DNA of 64,000 nucleotides from Candidatus Manganitrophus morganii (GTDB lineage Bacteria; Nitrospirota; Nitrospiria; SBBL01; Manganitrophaceae). Below are positions 34,123 through 43,674 of the stretch, piece by piece. The notes under the pieces were generated by a model that worked only from the letters and a program-made list of their open reading frames with translations, did not search any database and was not told the origin of the DNA. A program made the position numbers and the translations under genes. Positions within the stretch are counted from its first letter, which is position 1. Each line of letters starts with the position of its first letter. The stretch covers positions 744,001-808,000 of the forward strand of contig JAJHOH010000001.1 in the NCBI GenBank assembly GCA_021651055.1. The letters run 5' to 3'.

Positions 34123-37100
34123 CTAAGCCGATTTTGATTGTTTCTTTCCCTCTTCTTTCCGATCCATCCAGACCCGGAGCAGGGAGAGAAGACGGTTATT
34201 ATCGACCGGCTTGGTGATATAGTCGGAGACACCCGCTTCGATGCATTTCTCCCGATCCTCCTTCATCGCCTTGGCGGTCAGGGCGATAATCGGAAGCGAT
34301 TTGTATTTCTCCATGTTTCGAATCATTCGGGTCGTTTCGTATCCGTCCAACTCCGGCATCATGATGTCCATCAAAACGAGATCGACGTCCCTGTTGTTTT
34401 TCAACAGTTCGATCCCTTCCTTGCCGTTCTCAGAAAAGAGCACCGTCACCCCCTGGCTTTCGAGAAGGCTGGTCACCGCGAAGATATTGCGGACATCATC
34501 GTCGACCACAAGAATCTTCTTTCCGTTCAGGCTTCCCGGGGGAATCTCGTCCGATTGGGCGTTTTCGTTCTCCGCGTCCTGGCCGTAGTCGCGTTCGACA
34601 TCGGAACCGGCATACGACTCCGGCAGGTAGAGGGTGAAGGTGCTTCCCCGGCCGGGGGTGCTCTCCACGTGAATTTCCCCTCCCAACAGCCGCGCGATCT
34701 CCCGGCTGATCGTCAGCCCCAGACCGGTCCCGCCGTATTTCCGGCTGGTGGTCCCATCGGCCTGCTGGAAGGCTTCGAAGATCAGCTTTTGTTTGTTCTT
34801 GGGGATCCCGACGCCGGTGTCGGTCACCGAGAATGCAATGATGGAATTCGACCGTTTGAGGAGCTCGCTCTCAAAAACCACCTCCGGATCGGCAGGAGCG
34901 ATACGGAGCAGGACATTTCCTTTTTCAGTGAATTTGAAAGCGTTCGACAAAAGGTTCTTCAAGATCTGCTGGAGGCGCTGCTCATCGGTCCGGATCGCGC
35001 TCGGCAAGGCCTCATCCCGGATGGTGTTAAAACCAAGCCCCTTCTGCTGCGCCATCTCCCGGAAGGTCCGCTCGACATAGTCCTGGACCTCCGGAAGGCG
35101 GATATCGCTCGGGGTCACCCCCATCTTCCCCGATTCGACCTTGGAGAGATCCAAGATCTCATTGATCAGGGTCAACAGGTCACATCCCGACGTATAGATG
35201 GTCTGCGCATACTCGACCTGCTTCGGAGTAAGGGTCGTGTCTTTGTTTTCCGAGAGGAGCTTGGCCAGCACCAGCAGGCTGTTGAGCGGGGTTCGAAGCT
35301 CGTGAGACATATTGGCGAGAAATTCCGACTTGTATTTCGAAATCAGGGAGAGCTGTTCCGCTTTTTCCTCCAGAGAGACCGACGCCAGCTCGACCTCCTT
35401 GTTCTTGACTTCGAGCAGCGACGCCTTCTCTTCCAGCTCTTTCGCCTGGGCCTCGAGCTCCGCGTTGGACTTCTGCAGCTCTTGGAGCAGCTCTTCCGTC
35501 CGCATGCTCGCCGAGATCATGTTCAGCACCACGCCGATGCTTGCCATCAGCTGATCGAGAAAGATCTGATGGTTCTGGCTGAACGGCTGGAAAGAGGCAA
35601 GCTCGATGACCGCTTTGACCTCTCCCTCGAAAAGGACCGGCAAGACGATGATGTTCAGCGGAGGGGCCTCCCCCAGACCGGAGTTGATCGTGATGTAGTC
35701 GGGCGGGACCTTCGTCAGAAGGATGCTCTTTTTCTCCAGCGCGCACTGTCCGATCAAGCTCTCTCCGAGGTGGAACCGTTGCGTGAGATTTTTCCGCTCC
35801 TTAAAGGCGTAGCTGCTGATCAGTTTAAAGATCGATTCGTTGTCCTGGTTCTCCGCAATGTAGAAGGCGCCGTGGTGCGCCGAGATCAGCGGGGTCAGCT
35901 CCGACATGATCAACCGGGAGATCGCCTTCAGATCTTTTTGACCCTGCATCATTCCGGAGAACTTGGCGAGGTTGGTTTTCAGCCAGTCCTGCTCCATGTT
36001 CTTCTGCGTCGTATCTTTCAGGTTCGCGATCATCTGGTTGATGTTGTTTTTGAGGGCAGAGACCTCTCCTTGCGCCTCGACCGTAATTGATCGGGTCAAA
36101 TCTCCCTTCGTCACGGCGGTGGCGACCTCCGCGATGGCCCGCACCTGCGTGGTGAGGTTGCCGGCGAGCTGGTTCACGTTGTCGGTCAAGTCCTTCCAGG
36201 TCCCCGCGGCCCCCGGCACCTTCGCCTGGCCGCCGAGCTTCCCTTCGATTCCCACCTCCCGGGCGACGTCGGTCACCTGATCGGCGAAGATTCTCAATGT
36301 ATCGGTCATGCTGTTGATCGTGTCGGCCAGCGCGGCGATCTCCCCTTTCGCTTCCACGACCAATTTCCGGGTCAGATCTCCGTTTGCGACCGCGGTCACG
36401 ACCTTGACGATCCCGCGCACCTGCGTGGTCAGGTTGCTCGCCATGAAATTCACATTGTCGGTCAGATCTTTCCAGGTTCCGGAGACCCCTTTCACCTCCG
36501 CCTGGCCGCCGAGCTTTCCTTCGGTGCCCACCTCTTTCGCCACACGGGTCACCTCCGCGGAGAAGGAGTTGAGCTGGTCCACCATGACGTTGATCGTATT
36601 TTTAAGTTCGAGGATTTCCCCTTTCGCATCGACGGTGATCTTCTGAGACAAGTCTCCTTTCGCGACGGCCGTCGTCACCTTCGCGATGTTACGCACCTGA
36701 GAGGTGAGGTTGCCCGCGAGCTGGTTCACGTTGTCGGTGAGGTCCTTCCAGGTTCCAGCGACCCCTTTCACATCGGCCTGACCGCCGAGCTTCCCTTCGG
36801 TCCCCACCTCTTTCGCCACACGGGTCACCTCCGCCGCGAAGGAGTTGAGCTGGTCCACCATGGTGTTGATCGTGTTCTTCAGCTCCAGGATCTCCCCCTT
36901 CGCATCGACGGTGATCTTCTGAGACAAGTCTCCTTTCGCCACCGCGGTCGTCACCTTCGCAATATTACGCACCTGAGAGGTCAGGTTGCCCGCGAGCTGG
37001 TTCACGTTGTCGGTCAAGTCCTTCCACGTCCCGGAGACCCCTTTCACCTCCGCCTGGCCGCCGAGCTTTCCTTCGGTCCCCACCTCTTTCGCCACACGCG

Positions 37101-39873
37101 TCACCTCCGCGGCGAAGGAGCTGAGCTGATCCACCATGACGTTGATCGTATTTTTAAGTTCGAGGATTTCCCCTTTCGCATCGACGGTGATCTTCTGGGA
37201 GAGGTCCCCTTTCGCCACCGCGGTCGTCACCTTCGCGATGTTACGCACCTGAGAGGTCAGGTTGCCCGCGAGCTGGTTCACATTATCGGTCAAGTCTTTC
37301 CAAGTCCCGGAGACCCCTTTCACCTCCGCCTGACCGCCGAGTTTTCCTTCGGTGCCCACCTCTTTCGCGACCCGGGTCACCTCCGCGGCGAACGACCGAA
37401 GCTGATCCACCATGACGTTGATCGTATTTTTAAGTTCGAGGATTTCGCCCTTCGCATCGACGGTGATCTTCTGAGACAAGTCTCCTTTCGCCACCGCGGT
37501 CGTCACCTTCGCGATGTTACGCACCTGAGAGGTCAGGTTGCCCGCGAGCTGGTTCACATTATCGGTCAAGTCTTTCCAAGTCCCGGAGACCCCTTTCACC
37601 TCCGCCTGACCGCCGAGTTTTCCTTCGGTGCCCACCTCTTTCGCGACCCGGGTCACCTCCGCGGCGAACGATCGGAGCTGATCCACCATGACGTTGATCG
37701 TATTTTTAAGTTCGAGGATTTCCCCTTTCGCGTCGACTTCGATCTTCTGGGAGAGGTCCCCCTTCGCGACGGCCGTGGTGACCTTGGCGATATTACGCAC
37801 CTGAGAGGTCAGGTTGCCCGCGAGCTGGTTCACATTGTCGGTGAGGCCCTTCCAGGTGCCGGAGACCCCCTTCACCTCCGCCTGGCCGCCGAGCTTCCCT
37901 TCGGTCCCCACCTCTTTGGCGACGCGCGTCACCTCCGCGGCGAAGGAGTTGAGCTGATCGACCATGACGTTGATTGTGTTCTTCAGCTCTAAGATCTCGC
38001 CTTTCGCATCAACGGTGATCTTCTGGGAGAGGTCCCCTTTCGCCACCGCCGTGGCCACCTGTGCGATGTTACGCACCTGAGAGGTCAGGTTGCTCGCCAT
38101 GAAGTTCACATTCTCCGTCAGCCCCTTCCAGGTGCCGGAGACCCCCTTCACGTCGGCCTGGCCGCCGAGCTTCCCTTCGGTCCCCACCTCTTTCGCCACA
38201 CGCGTCACCTCCGCGGAGAAGGAGTTGAGCTGATCCACCATGACGTTGATTGTGTTCTTCAGCTCCAAGATTTCGCCCTTCGCATCGACGGTGATCTTCT
38301 GGGAGAGGTCCCCTTTCGCCACCGCCGTGGCCACCTGTGCGATGTTACGCACCTGAGAGGTCAGGTTGCTCGCCATGAAGTTCACATTCTCCGTCAGCCC
38401 CTTCCAGGTGCCGGAGACCCCCTTCACCTCCGCTTGCCCGCCGAGTTTCCCTTCGGTCCCCACCTCTTTCGCCACACGCGTCACCTCAGAGGCGAACGAG
38501 CTGAGCTGGTCGACCATTTTATTGATCACGTCTTTAATCTGAAGAATCTCCCCTTTCACCGTCACCGTAATCTTCTGTCCCAGATCTCCGTTTGCAATCG
38601 AGGTCGCCACCTTGGAAACGTCCCGCAGCTGCACGGTCAGGTTGGCCGCCATCGCATTCACGTTGTCGGTCAAGTCTTTCCACGTTCCGGAGACCCCTCT
38701 CACCTCCGCCTGCCCACCGAGCTTCCCTTCGGTACCCACCTCTTTCGCGACCCGGGTCACCTCCGCGGCGAACGAGCTGAGCTGGTCGACCATGACGTTG
38801 ATCGTGTTCTTCAGCTCCAAGATTTCGCCCTTCGCATCGACGGTGATCTTCTGGGAGAGGTCCCCTTTCGCCACCGCGGTCGTCACCTTCGCGATATTAC
38901 GCACCTGAGAGGTCAGGTTTCCGGCGAGCTGGTTCACGTTGTCGGTGAGATCTTTCCAGGTACCCGAAACCCCCTTCACGTCCGCCTGCCCGCCGAGCTT
39001 CCCTTCGGTCCCCACCTCTTTCGCCACACGGGTCACCTCCGCGGCAAAGGAGTTGAGCTGGTCGACCATGACGTTGATCGTGTTCTTCAGCTCCAAGATC
39101 TCGCCTTTCGCATCGACGGTGATCTTCTGGGAGAGGTCCCCTTTCGCCACCGCGGTCGTCACCTTCGCGATATTACGCACCTGAGAGGTCAGGTTTCCGG
39201 CGAGCTGGTTCACGTTGTCGGTGAGATCTTTCCAGGTACCCGAAACCCCCTTCACGTCCGCCTGCCCGCCCAGCTTTCCTTCGGTCCCCACCTCTTTCGC
39301 GACCCGGGTCACCTCCGCGGCGAACGAGCTGAGCTGGTCGACCATGGTATTCACCGTCGTTCCGATTCGTAAGAACTCTCCTTTGACCGGTTTTCCCTCA
39401 ATCTCCAGGACCATCTTCTGAGACAAATCACCGTGCGCCACCGCCGTGATGACCCGGCCGACCTCCGTGGTCGGTCGGACCAGATCCCCGATCAGTGTGT
39501 TCACCGAATCGATGCTGGTTGCCCAGGCGCCTGAGACGGTGCCGAGCGAAGCCCGTTCGGTCATTTTCCCTTCCTGGCCGACGATCGTTCCGACGCGGAC
39601 AAATTCTTCCGCCATCCCCTCATTCAGGTCGACGACGTCATTGAACGCTCTTGCAATCTCGCCCATGATACCGTTCTTCACCACCGGCATCCGCACCGAG
39701 AAATCTCCCGCTTTTACTGCCTTGAGTGCCTCAAGGAGGGTGCCCAACATCGATTCACCGCCGCCCCCGGCCTGACTCCTGCCGTTCTTCGCAGAACCCG
39801 CTCGGTTTGTTTTTGCTTTCTGCTTCGATGCTGGCGTGCTCTTTGCCGTTTTTTCCATTGAACTGGTAGCCAC
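34123..39873 (-). CDS. Giant poly-HAMP hybrid histidine kinase
   Basis: 1916 residues, GTG start with GGAGGG seven bases upstream. Residues 1-42 are basic and disordered. A divergent HAMP-like unit (about 43-182) is followed by twelve tandem units of exactly 92 residues (about 183-1286), each pairing a divergent HAMP ([20 protein letters not shown]) with a canonical one ([18 protein letters not shown]). Then GAF (about 1310-1450), coiled coil, HisKA (His about 1523 in [10 protein letters not shown]), HATPase_c and a receiver (phospho-Asp about 1830 in LVLMDIMMP). No transmembrane helix. The 92-residue HAMP repeats recall fungal group III kinases (Nik1/Os-1), which sense osmotic or envelope stress. 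First gene of the operon 39873 to 30857. Confidence 0.95.
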   Translation of the reverse strand: MATSSMEKTAKSTPASKQKAKTNRAGSAKNGRSQAGGGGESMLGTLLEALKAVKAGDFSVRMPVVKNGIMGEIARAFNDVVDLNEGMAEEFVRVGTIVGQEGKMTERASLGTVSGAWATSIDSVNTLIGDLVRPTTEVGRVITAVAHGDLSQKMVLEIEGKPVKGEFLRIGTTVNTMVDQLSSFAAEVTRVAKEVGTEGKLGGQADVKGVSGTWKDLTDNVNQLAGNLTSQVRNIAKVTTAVAKGDLSQKITVDAKGEILELKNTINVMVDQLNSFAAEVTRVAKEVGTEGKLGGQADVKGVSGTWKDLTDNVNQLAGNLTSQVRNIAKVTTAVAKGDLSQKITVDAKGEILELKNTINVMVDQLSSFAAEVTRVAKEVGTEGKLGGQAEVRGVSGTWKDLTDNVNAMAANLTVQLRDVSKVATSIANGDLGQKITVTVKGEILQIKDVINKMVDQLSSFASEVTRVAKEVGTEGKLGGQAEVKGVSGTWKGLTENVNFMASNLTSQVRNIAQVATAVAKGDLSQKITVDAKGEILELKNTINVMVDQLNSFSAEVTRVAKEVGTEGKLGGQADVKGVSGTWKGLTENVNFMASNLTSQVRNIAQVATAVAKGDLSQKITVDAKGEILELKNTINVMVDQLNSFAAEVTRVAKEVGTEGKLGGQAEVKGVSGTWKGLTDNVNQLAGNLTSQVRNIAKVTTAVAKGDLSQKIEVDAKGEILELKNTINVMVDQLRSFAAEVTRVAKEVGTEGKLGGQAEVKGVSGTWKDLTDNVNQLAGNLTSQVRNIAKVTTAVAKGDLSQKITVDAKGEILELKNTINVMVDQLRSFAAEVTRVAKEVGTEGKLGGQAEVKGVSGTWKDLTDNVNQLAGNLTSQVRNIAKVTTAVAKGDLSQKITVDAKGEILELKNTINVMVDQLSSFAAEVTRVAKEVGTEGKLGGQAEVKGVSGTWKDLTDNVNQLAGNLTSQVRNIAKVTTAVAKGDLSQKITVDAKGEILELKNTINTMVDQLNSFAAEVTRVAKEVGTEGKLGGQADVKGVAGTWKDLTDNVNQLAGNLTSQVRNIAKVTTAVAKGDLSQKITVDAKGEILELKNTINVMVDQLNSFSAEVTRVAKEVGTEGKLGGQAEVKGVSGTWKDLTDNVNFMASNLTTQVRGIVKVVTAVANGDLTRKLVVEAKGEIAALADTINSMTDTLRIFADQVTDVAREVGIEGKLGGQAKVPGAAGTWKDLTDNVNQLAGNLTTQVRAIAEVATAVTKGDLTRSITVEAQGEVSALKNNINQMIANLKDTTQKNMEQDWLKTNLAKFSGMMQGQKDLKAISRLIMSELTPLISAHHGAFYIAENQDNESIFKLISSYAFKERKNLTQRFHLGESLIGQCALEKKSILLTKVPPDYITINSGLGEAPPLNIIVLPVLFEGEVKAVIELASFQPFSQNHQIFLDQLMASIGVVLNMISASMRTEELLQELQKSNAELEAQAKELEEKASLLEVKNKEVELASVSLEEKAEQLSLISKYKSEFLANMSHELRTPLNSLLVLAKLLSENKDTTLTPKQVEYAQTIYTSGCDLLTLINEILDLSKVESGKMGVTPSDIRLPEVQDYVERTFREMAQQKGLGFNTIRDEALPSAIRTDEQRLQQILKNLLSNAFKFTEKGNVLLRIAPADPEVVFESELLKRSNSIIAFSVTDTGVGIPKNKQKLIFEAFQQADGTTSRKYGGTGLGLTISREIARLLGGEIHVESTPGRGSTFTLYLPESYAGSDVERDYGQDAENENAQSDEIPPGSLNGKKILVVDDDVRNIFAVTSLLESQGVTVLFSENGKEGIELLKNNRDVDLVLMDIMMPELDGYETTRMIRNMEKYKSLPIIALTAKAMKEDREKCIEAGVSDYITKPVDNNRLLSLLRVWMDRKEEGKKQSKSA
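36016..39327 (-). repeat. Twelve tandem 276-bp coding repeats (HAMP units)
   Basis: The repeat unit is 276 bases (92 codons). Several units are nearly identical at DNA level, for example those around 37130-37700, while the first and last are more diverged. The period is kept without a single indel, as expected under selection for HAMP register. Confidence 0.9.
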
Positions 39874-39961
39874 AGCAAGCCCTCCTTGTTATTTTTTAAG
39901 GTAAGAAATCGCCCAGATTAAATTTTAGATGAATAGATATAAAAGAGATGTCTATCCCCGG

Positions 39962-40021
39962 ATATAATATTGTCTTCATTTAAGACAGGGCATAAAAAAC
40001 CCAATATGAAGACGATTATAT
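39962..40021. promoter_or_regulatory. Inverted repeat spanning the kinase-operon promoter
   Basis: ATATAATATTGTCTTCAT (39962-39979) is mirrored by ATGAAGACGATTATAT (40006-40021). The right arm contains the -10 of the kinase promoter, so a dimeric protein binding here, or a hairpin in the leader, could control the operon. Confidence 0.45.
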
Positions 40022-40044
40022 AAAATTCAACTTGTAAGATACAA
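40015..40044 (-). promoter_or_regulatory. Putative promoter of the poly-HAMP kinase operon
   Basis: Minus-strand TTGTAT (40044-40039), 18-base spacer, perfect TATAAT (40020-40015). The leader would be about 135 bases, AT-rich. Confidence 0.5.
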
Positions 40045-40166
40045 GGGGGTCGTTTTGTATTCATTCACACGATAAAATGGGGGCTTGATCCGTCCATTTT
40101 GATTGCTGTATAGTTATTTACCCCACCCAAACGAAAACCTGATTAAACCCGAAGCGAGGTCGTCTC

Positions 40167-42491
40167 ATGGAATCTCAAAAGGAAGAACTTCATTTCGTCA
40201 CGGTGGAAGGGCTGGTCGCCTATGGCGAGGCGATGACAAGGCGAACCCCGCCGGAAGGGGTTACCTTTCCGCCCCCCCTCCCCGCAACGGCGGATCGCGT
40301 CGGTCTCGCTCGAGAGGCGATCTCCAAAGTAAGGGCCTTTGTCGATCGGACACAAGAGAGATTTTCCGACGCCGAATCATACCGGACGGCGCGTCGGTCC
40401 CTGATCGAGGAGGGATGCGGCGGCGATCTCATTGTTTTCTTCGCCGCCTGGAATGCCGTTCTGGCCGAAGGAGGGCTCGCGCCGCTCTTGCGCGGGCCGA
40501 TCGGTTCGGTTCAGAAACCGCTCGGACGCCGGCCGGTGGCGATCGTCCCGCGGACGCAGCTGACGCCGCAGCTGGCGGAGGGGCGAATCGTCCTCGATCT
40601 CGGCGATGACCGCTTCTGGCTCCTCCCGCGCAACCTGGCCGGCCGAAGCCTTTTGTTTACGATGCGGCATGGGGTTTCCCGGGTTGAAAGCAAAACCTAT
40701 CGGGTCGGCTGCCGGCTGGCCAATACGCTGGAATCAGGAAAAGGAATCCCGAAAGCCGACGCGGTCGGCGCCGCCCTCGCCCGGATGGTGGGGGTGGTCG
40801 GCCAACAGCTCGACTTCCTTCACCTGGAAAATTACCTCGACCCGAAGAGTTTTAAACATTTAATCAGCAGCAGCCCGAATACCCGCCAACTCTTTGAGCG
40901 GGTCGCCGGAGCGTTGATCTCGAACGATCAGGATGTCCAACCCGCAACGGTCGACCCGGCGCTGGCGTCGCAAGATTTCGGCTGGGTGACCGGTCTGGAG
41001 AAAGCCGCCGAGGCGGAAGAGGCCGGCCGGGTGTTCGGGGTCGATGCAAAAACCGCCAAGCGGCTGATGAAAAACCCCCTCTACTGTTATCCCGGCGGAA
41101 ATTCGTTTTTTGATCTTTATGTCGACGTCGTCGACGGCATCCATCGGATCGCCCGATCCCAGCAGGGGGGGGTTGCCTCGCTCTATACCCACAGCTCGAC
41201 GCTGCGGGCGCTGATCACTTACCTCGATCCGAGGCCGTTTCACGAAGCCTTCTCGGAGTTCGGCGAATACAAGGAGGGGCAGGACAACGTCGTTCTTCTC
41301 GCGTATGAAAACGGACAGCTCTCCGGCTACTCCACCGCGGTCGGCCTCTCCGAACGGGAGCGGACGGCGCGCGAGGCCTGGATCAGCGTCGAGCGGGAAC
41401 GGGCCGGCCGGGTCACCCTCCGGCCGAATCAACTCCGGCAGGTCGTCGCCCTGGTTTCCGGGGGAGATTTCGCCGGCGCCGGGGCGGCGCTCAAGGAGCT
41501 TCGCGCCTGCGGCGACCGTCTCGGGATCGCCGTTCACTTCGTCCGACACGGATTCTTAGGGTTGGCGAACAACTGGATCGAGCAATTCACCGAGCGGGAG
41601 ATGCGCGGCATGGCCGGCGTAGCCAGCAGCCCGATCGGGAGCAGCCGGTTTGAAGATTTCAAGGATGAAGAGGTCCAAGGAGTCGTGATGCGGAACCTGG
41701 CCCCCTACCTCGAAAACGGCGCCCTCGTCGTCATGGGGGGAGACGGGAGTCTCCGGGGAGCCCGTGTTCTTTTTGAGAAGTTCGGCGTACAGGTCGTCGG
41801 CCTGCCGGGGACGATCGACGACAACCTTGCCGGCACGACCTCACTCGGCTTTCATTCGGCGGTCGCCCTGGCGAACCACTCGCTCGAATCGCTCAAGGCG
41901 ACGAGCGCCGCGATGGGAAGCATCTTCTTCGTCGAGGTGATGGGGGCCGGGGCGGGCCATCTCGCGCTCGCCTGCGCTTATCAGGCCCGCGCCGAGGGGA
42001 TCTTGGTGAACGAACATCCCGACCCGGACGCCTATATCGATCAGATCATCTTGGGAAACCTGAAGCGGTCGATGGGGGTGCCGAACAAGAGCCATCTCTT
42101 CATCGTCGCAGAGAAGACCCCGCACCGGCATCACCCGCTCGGCGGGGTCCATGGGCTCGTCGATTACATCGCCCAGACGATCGCGAAGTGGCCCTCCGCG
42201 CGGTCGGCGCAGGGGGACTATCGCTTAACGGTGGCGACGAAGGCGACCATCCTCGGCCACACCCTGCGGGGCGCCCCGCCGACGCCGATCGACCGGACGT
42301 TGGCGCAGCACTTTGCCTATGAAACGCTCCATCGTCTGGTGGAGCGGCCGGAGAGCGCGGTCGGATGCCTCCTCGCCTGCCGTGTGGAAGGAGCGGTCGA
42401 AGCGATCCCGCTCCACAGCATCACCCCCAAGCCGTTCGACTGGGAACTCTTTTCGAGAATGCACGGAAACATCAATACAATTAGGAATTAG
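40167..42491 (+). CDS. Phosphofructokinase-like protein with a large N-terminal domain
   Basis: 774 residues, about twice a bacterial PFK. Residues 1-415 match no family I recognise (starts MESQKEELHFVTVEGLVAYGEAM). The PFK fold follows: LVSGGDFAGAGAAL, MGGDGSLRGA (about 522; GGDGS is the ATP-type form), LPGTIDDNLAGT (about 546; catalytic Asp kept, TIDND changed to TIDDN), VEVMGAGAGHLAL (about 589; the usual Arg of MGRHAG is Ala), IVAEKTP and LGHTLRGAPPTPIDR (Arg kept). The missing Arg contacts the sugar phosphate in E. coli PfkA, so the substrate may differ from fructose 6-phosphate or the protein may be regulatory. Alone on its strand. Confidence 0.8.
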   Translation: MESQKEELHFVTVEGLVAYGEAMTRRTPPEGVTFPPPLPATADRVGLAREAISKVRAFVDRTQERFSDAESYRTARRSLIEEGCGGDLIVFFAAWNAVLAEGGLAPLLRGPIGSVQKPLGRRPVAIVPRTQLTPQLAEGRIVLDLGDDRFWLLPRNLAGRSLLFTMRHGVSRVESKTYRVGCRLANTLESGKGIPKADAVGAALARMVGVVGQQLDFLHLENYLDPKSFKHLISSSPNTRQLFERVAGALISNDQDVQPATVDPALASQDFGWVTGLEKAAEAEEAGRVFGVDAKTAKRLMKNPLYCYPGGNSFFDLYVDVVDGIHRIARSQQGGVASLYTHSSTLRALITYLDPRPFHEAFSEFGEYKEGQDNVVLLAYENGQLSGYSTAVGLSERERTAREAWISVERERAGRVTLRPNQLRQVVALVSGGDFAGAGAALKELRACGDRLGIAVHFVRHGFLGLANNWIEQFTEREMRGMAGVASSPIGSSRFEDFKDEEVQGVVMRNLAPYLENGALVVMGGDGSLRGARVLFEKFGVQVVGLPGTIDDNLAGTTSLGFHSAVALANHSLESLKATSAAMGSIFFVEVMGAGAGHLALACAYQARAEGILVNEHPDPDAYIDQIILGNLKRSMGVPNKSHLFIVAEKTPHRHHPLGGVHGLVDYIAQTIAKWPSARSAQGDYRLTVATKATILGHTLRGAPPTPIDRTLAQHFAYETLHRLVERPESAVGCLLACRVEGAVEAIPLHSITPKPFDWELFSRMHGNINTIRN

Positions 42492-42570
42492 GAATCTGGG
42501 AATGAGGAATTGGAAACTGTGTTTTTTTGACTTTGATTCCTCATTCCTAATTGAACCATTCCTAATTTTG
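42481..42570. repeat. Inverted AATTAGGAAT / ATTCCTAATT repeat cluster
   Basis: AATTAGGAAT...GGAATGAGGAATT (42481-42512) is mirrored by GATTCCTCATTCCTAATTG and CCATTCCTAATT (42536-42568). It covers the end of the PFK-like gene and the whole gap to the convergent gene and can form a long hairpin. Confidence 0.65.
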
Positions 42571-42576
42571 TTTTTC

Positions 42577-42984
42577 TCAGTCCCCGATCGCCAGCAGCGG
42601 TCGCCCTTCTTTCCGCGCTTTTTGAGAGAGGGCCTTCAGCGCTTTTAGAAATTGAAGCACGCCGTTGCGCCCGCACGGTTTTCCCTCCGGCTCGGTCTCC
42701 AGGCCGATGTTTTCGGGGGGCTCCAATGACGGCGCCAGCCCTCCCTTCCGGTAAAGCTCTTCCAGGATCGAACGGAGGTCGTCCACTTCCCGCTCCAAGC
42801 GGGAGAGCCGCGTCCCTTCGAAGAAGGCATCTCCGTACGGATCGAGGTGGGTCAGACCGGTCGGCGCGATCCCGATTTGGATCGATACCCGCCGAAAGTA
42901 ATCCCGCAACTCCGGCTCGAAGAGAAGCCCCTTTCCCGCGCGGGCCTTCTCCGGCGATTCCGCGACTGCAAAGGTAATCGCCAC
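42577..42984 (-). CDS. Hypothetical cytosolic protein, possible immunity partner
   Basis: 135 residues from GTG 42984, one base after the upstream gene's TAG. Acidic to neutral, no signal peptide. A beta-like start (VAITFAVAES), EPELRDYFRRVSIQIG, a long charged helix (FFEGTRLSRLEREVDDLRSILEELYRK), then CGRNGVLQFLKALKALSQKARKEGRPLLAIGD. No family recognised. The tight coupling to an exported protein with a toxin-like C-terminus, its small size and lack of export signal suit an immunity protein, but this is context only. The frame could also start at 43035, overlapping the upstream gene. Confidence 0.6.
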   Translation of the reverse strand: MAITFAVAESPEKARAGKGLLFEPELRDYFRRVSIQIGIAPTGLTHLDPYGDAFFEGTRLSRLEREVDDLRSILEELYRKGGLAPSLEPPENIGLETEPEGKPCGRNGVLQFLKALKALSQKARKEGRPLLAIGD

Positions 42985-42985
42985 G

Positions 42986-43585
42986 CTACTTGACCGGGAA
43001 GGCGGTGATGACCCGGCCGGCCTCATCAATGACAACGCGCAATGTCTTCAACGGTTTTTTCTCCGGGCTGATGCCGATTTTTTTGTGGTAGGTGACTTCA
43101 AAAATAAATCCCCGGCGCCCCTCCGTGTTGGCCCGGATGCGGGCGTCGGGGCTCCTCAAAACAAAATCGATCCCTGCGCGGACATCAAAATCTTTTACAA
43201 AGCGGCTCTTTCCGGGAACGGTCGTTTTATATCCATGCCGAGCCAGGATGTGGTCAAAGAGGGTTTTGTTGGAAAGGGCATACCGGTCGGCCGCCCGCCG
43301 GGCCCGCTTTCTCAGCGCCGCCTCTTCTTCCAACGCTTGAGGAGATTTTTCTTTCGCCGGCGGCTTTTTGACCTTTTTGATCGCGGAGGCCGGCCGATCC
43401 GGCGCGTCCGATGGAGCGGGGCCGGAAACCGAATCGAGGAGAGCGGACGGTGGAGCCCCCTCTCTCCGAGAGAACTCTTCTCCGAAAAGAGCCAAGGACG
43501 GAAAAAGAAAGAGAAGGGTCAGAAGAAGCCCCCGCCAGGGGAGAGAAAAAAGAAGGGGTATGCATCGAAGGAAGATTTGCTTCAC
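42986..43585 (-). CDS. Exported protein with BECR-RNase-like C-terminal domain
   Basis: 199 residues from GTG 43585 (a TTG at 43612 is the alternative). Long hydrophobic signal (PLLFSLPWRGLLLTLLFLFP), a Pro/Ala/Lys-rich linker (about 40-85) and an Arg/Lys helix. The C-terminal domain (about 105-199) reads LFDHILARHGYKTTVPGKSRF, DVRAGIDFVLRS and closes VVIDEAGRVITAFPVK. An early HILxRHG, a central strand set and a terminal TAFP is the layout of several BECR-fold toxin RNases in polymorphic toxin systems. This is resemblance by pattern, not a proven family. It is followed directly by a small cytosolic protein gene. Confidence 0.55.
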   Translation of the reverse strand: MKQIFLRCIPLLFSLPWRGLLLTLLFLFPSLALFGEEFSRREGAPPSALLDSVSGPAPSDAPDRPASAIKKVKKPPAKEKSPQALEEEAALRKRARRAADRYALSNKTLFDHILARHGYKTTVPGKSRFVKDFDVRAGIDFVLRSPDARIRANTEGRRGFIFEVTYHKKIGISPEKKPLKTLRVVIDEAGRVITAFPVK

Positions 43586-43674
43586 GAAGGGGGCTCTCTG
43601 AATAGAGGTCAAGCTTGACTGTTACACGGTATACCGAATGATCTCCTCCCTGTCAATGTCCGTCTGTTCTTGTC

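Noticed and set aside
34138-36090. 650-residue plus-strand open frame
   Set aside because: Lies opposite the kinase and GAF part of the poly-HAMP protein; no ribosome site or motif.
36016-39327. Regular repeats considered as a CRISPR array
   Set aside because: The period is 276 bases, the repeats fill the whole unit and the reading frame is open throughout; there are no spacers.
40167-40660. Frameshift suspected in the unrecognised N-terminal half of the PFK-like gene
   Set aside because: The frame is continuous from a sound ATG to the PFK domain, and other frames over this region look like shadows.
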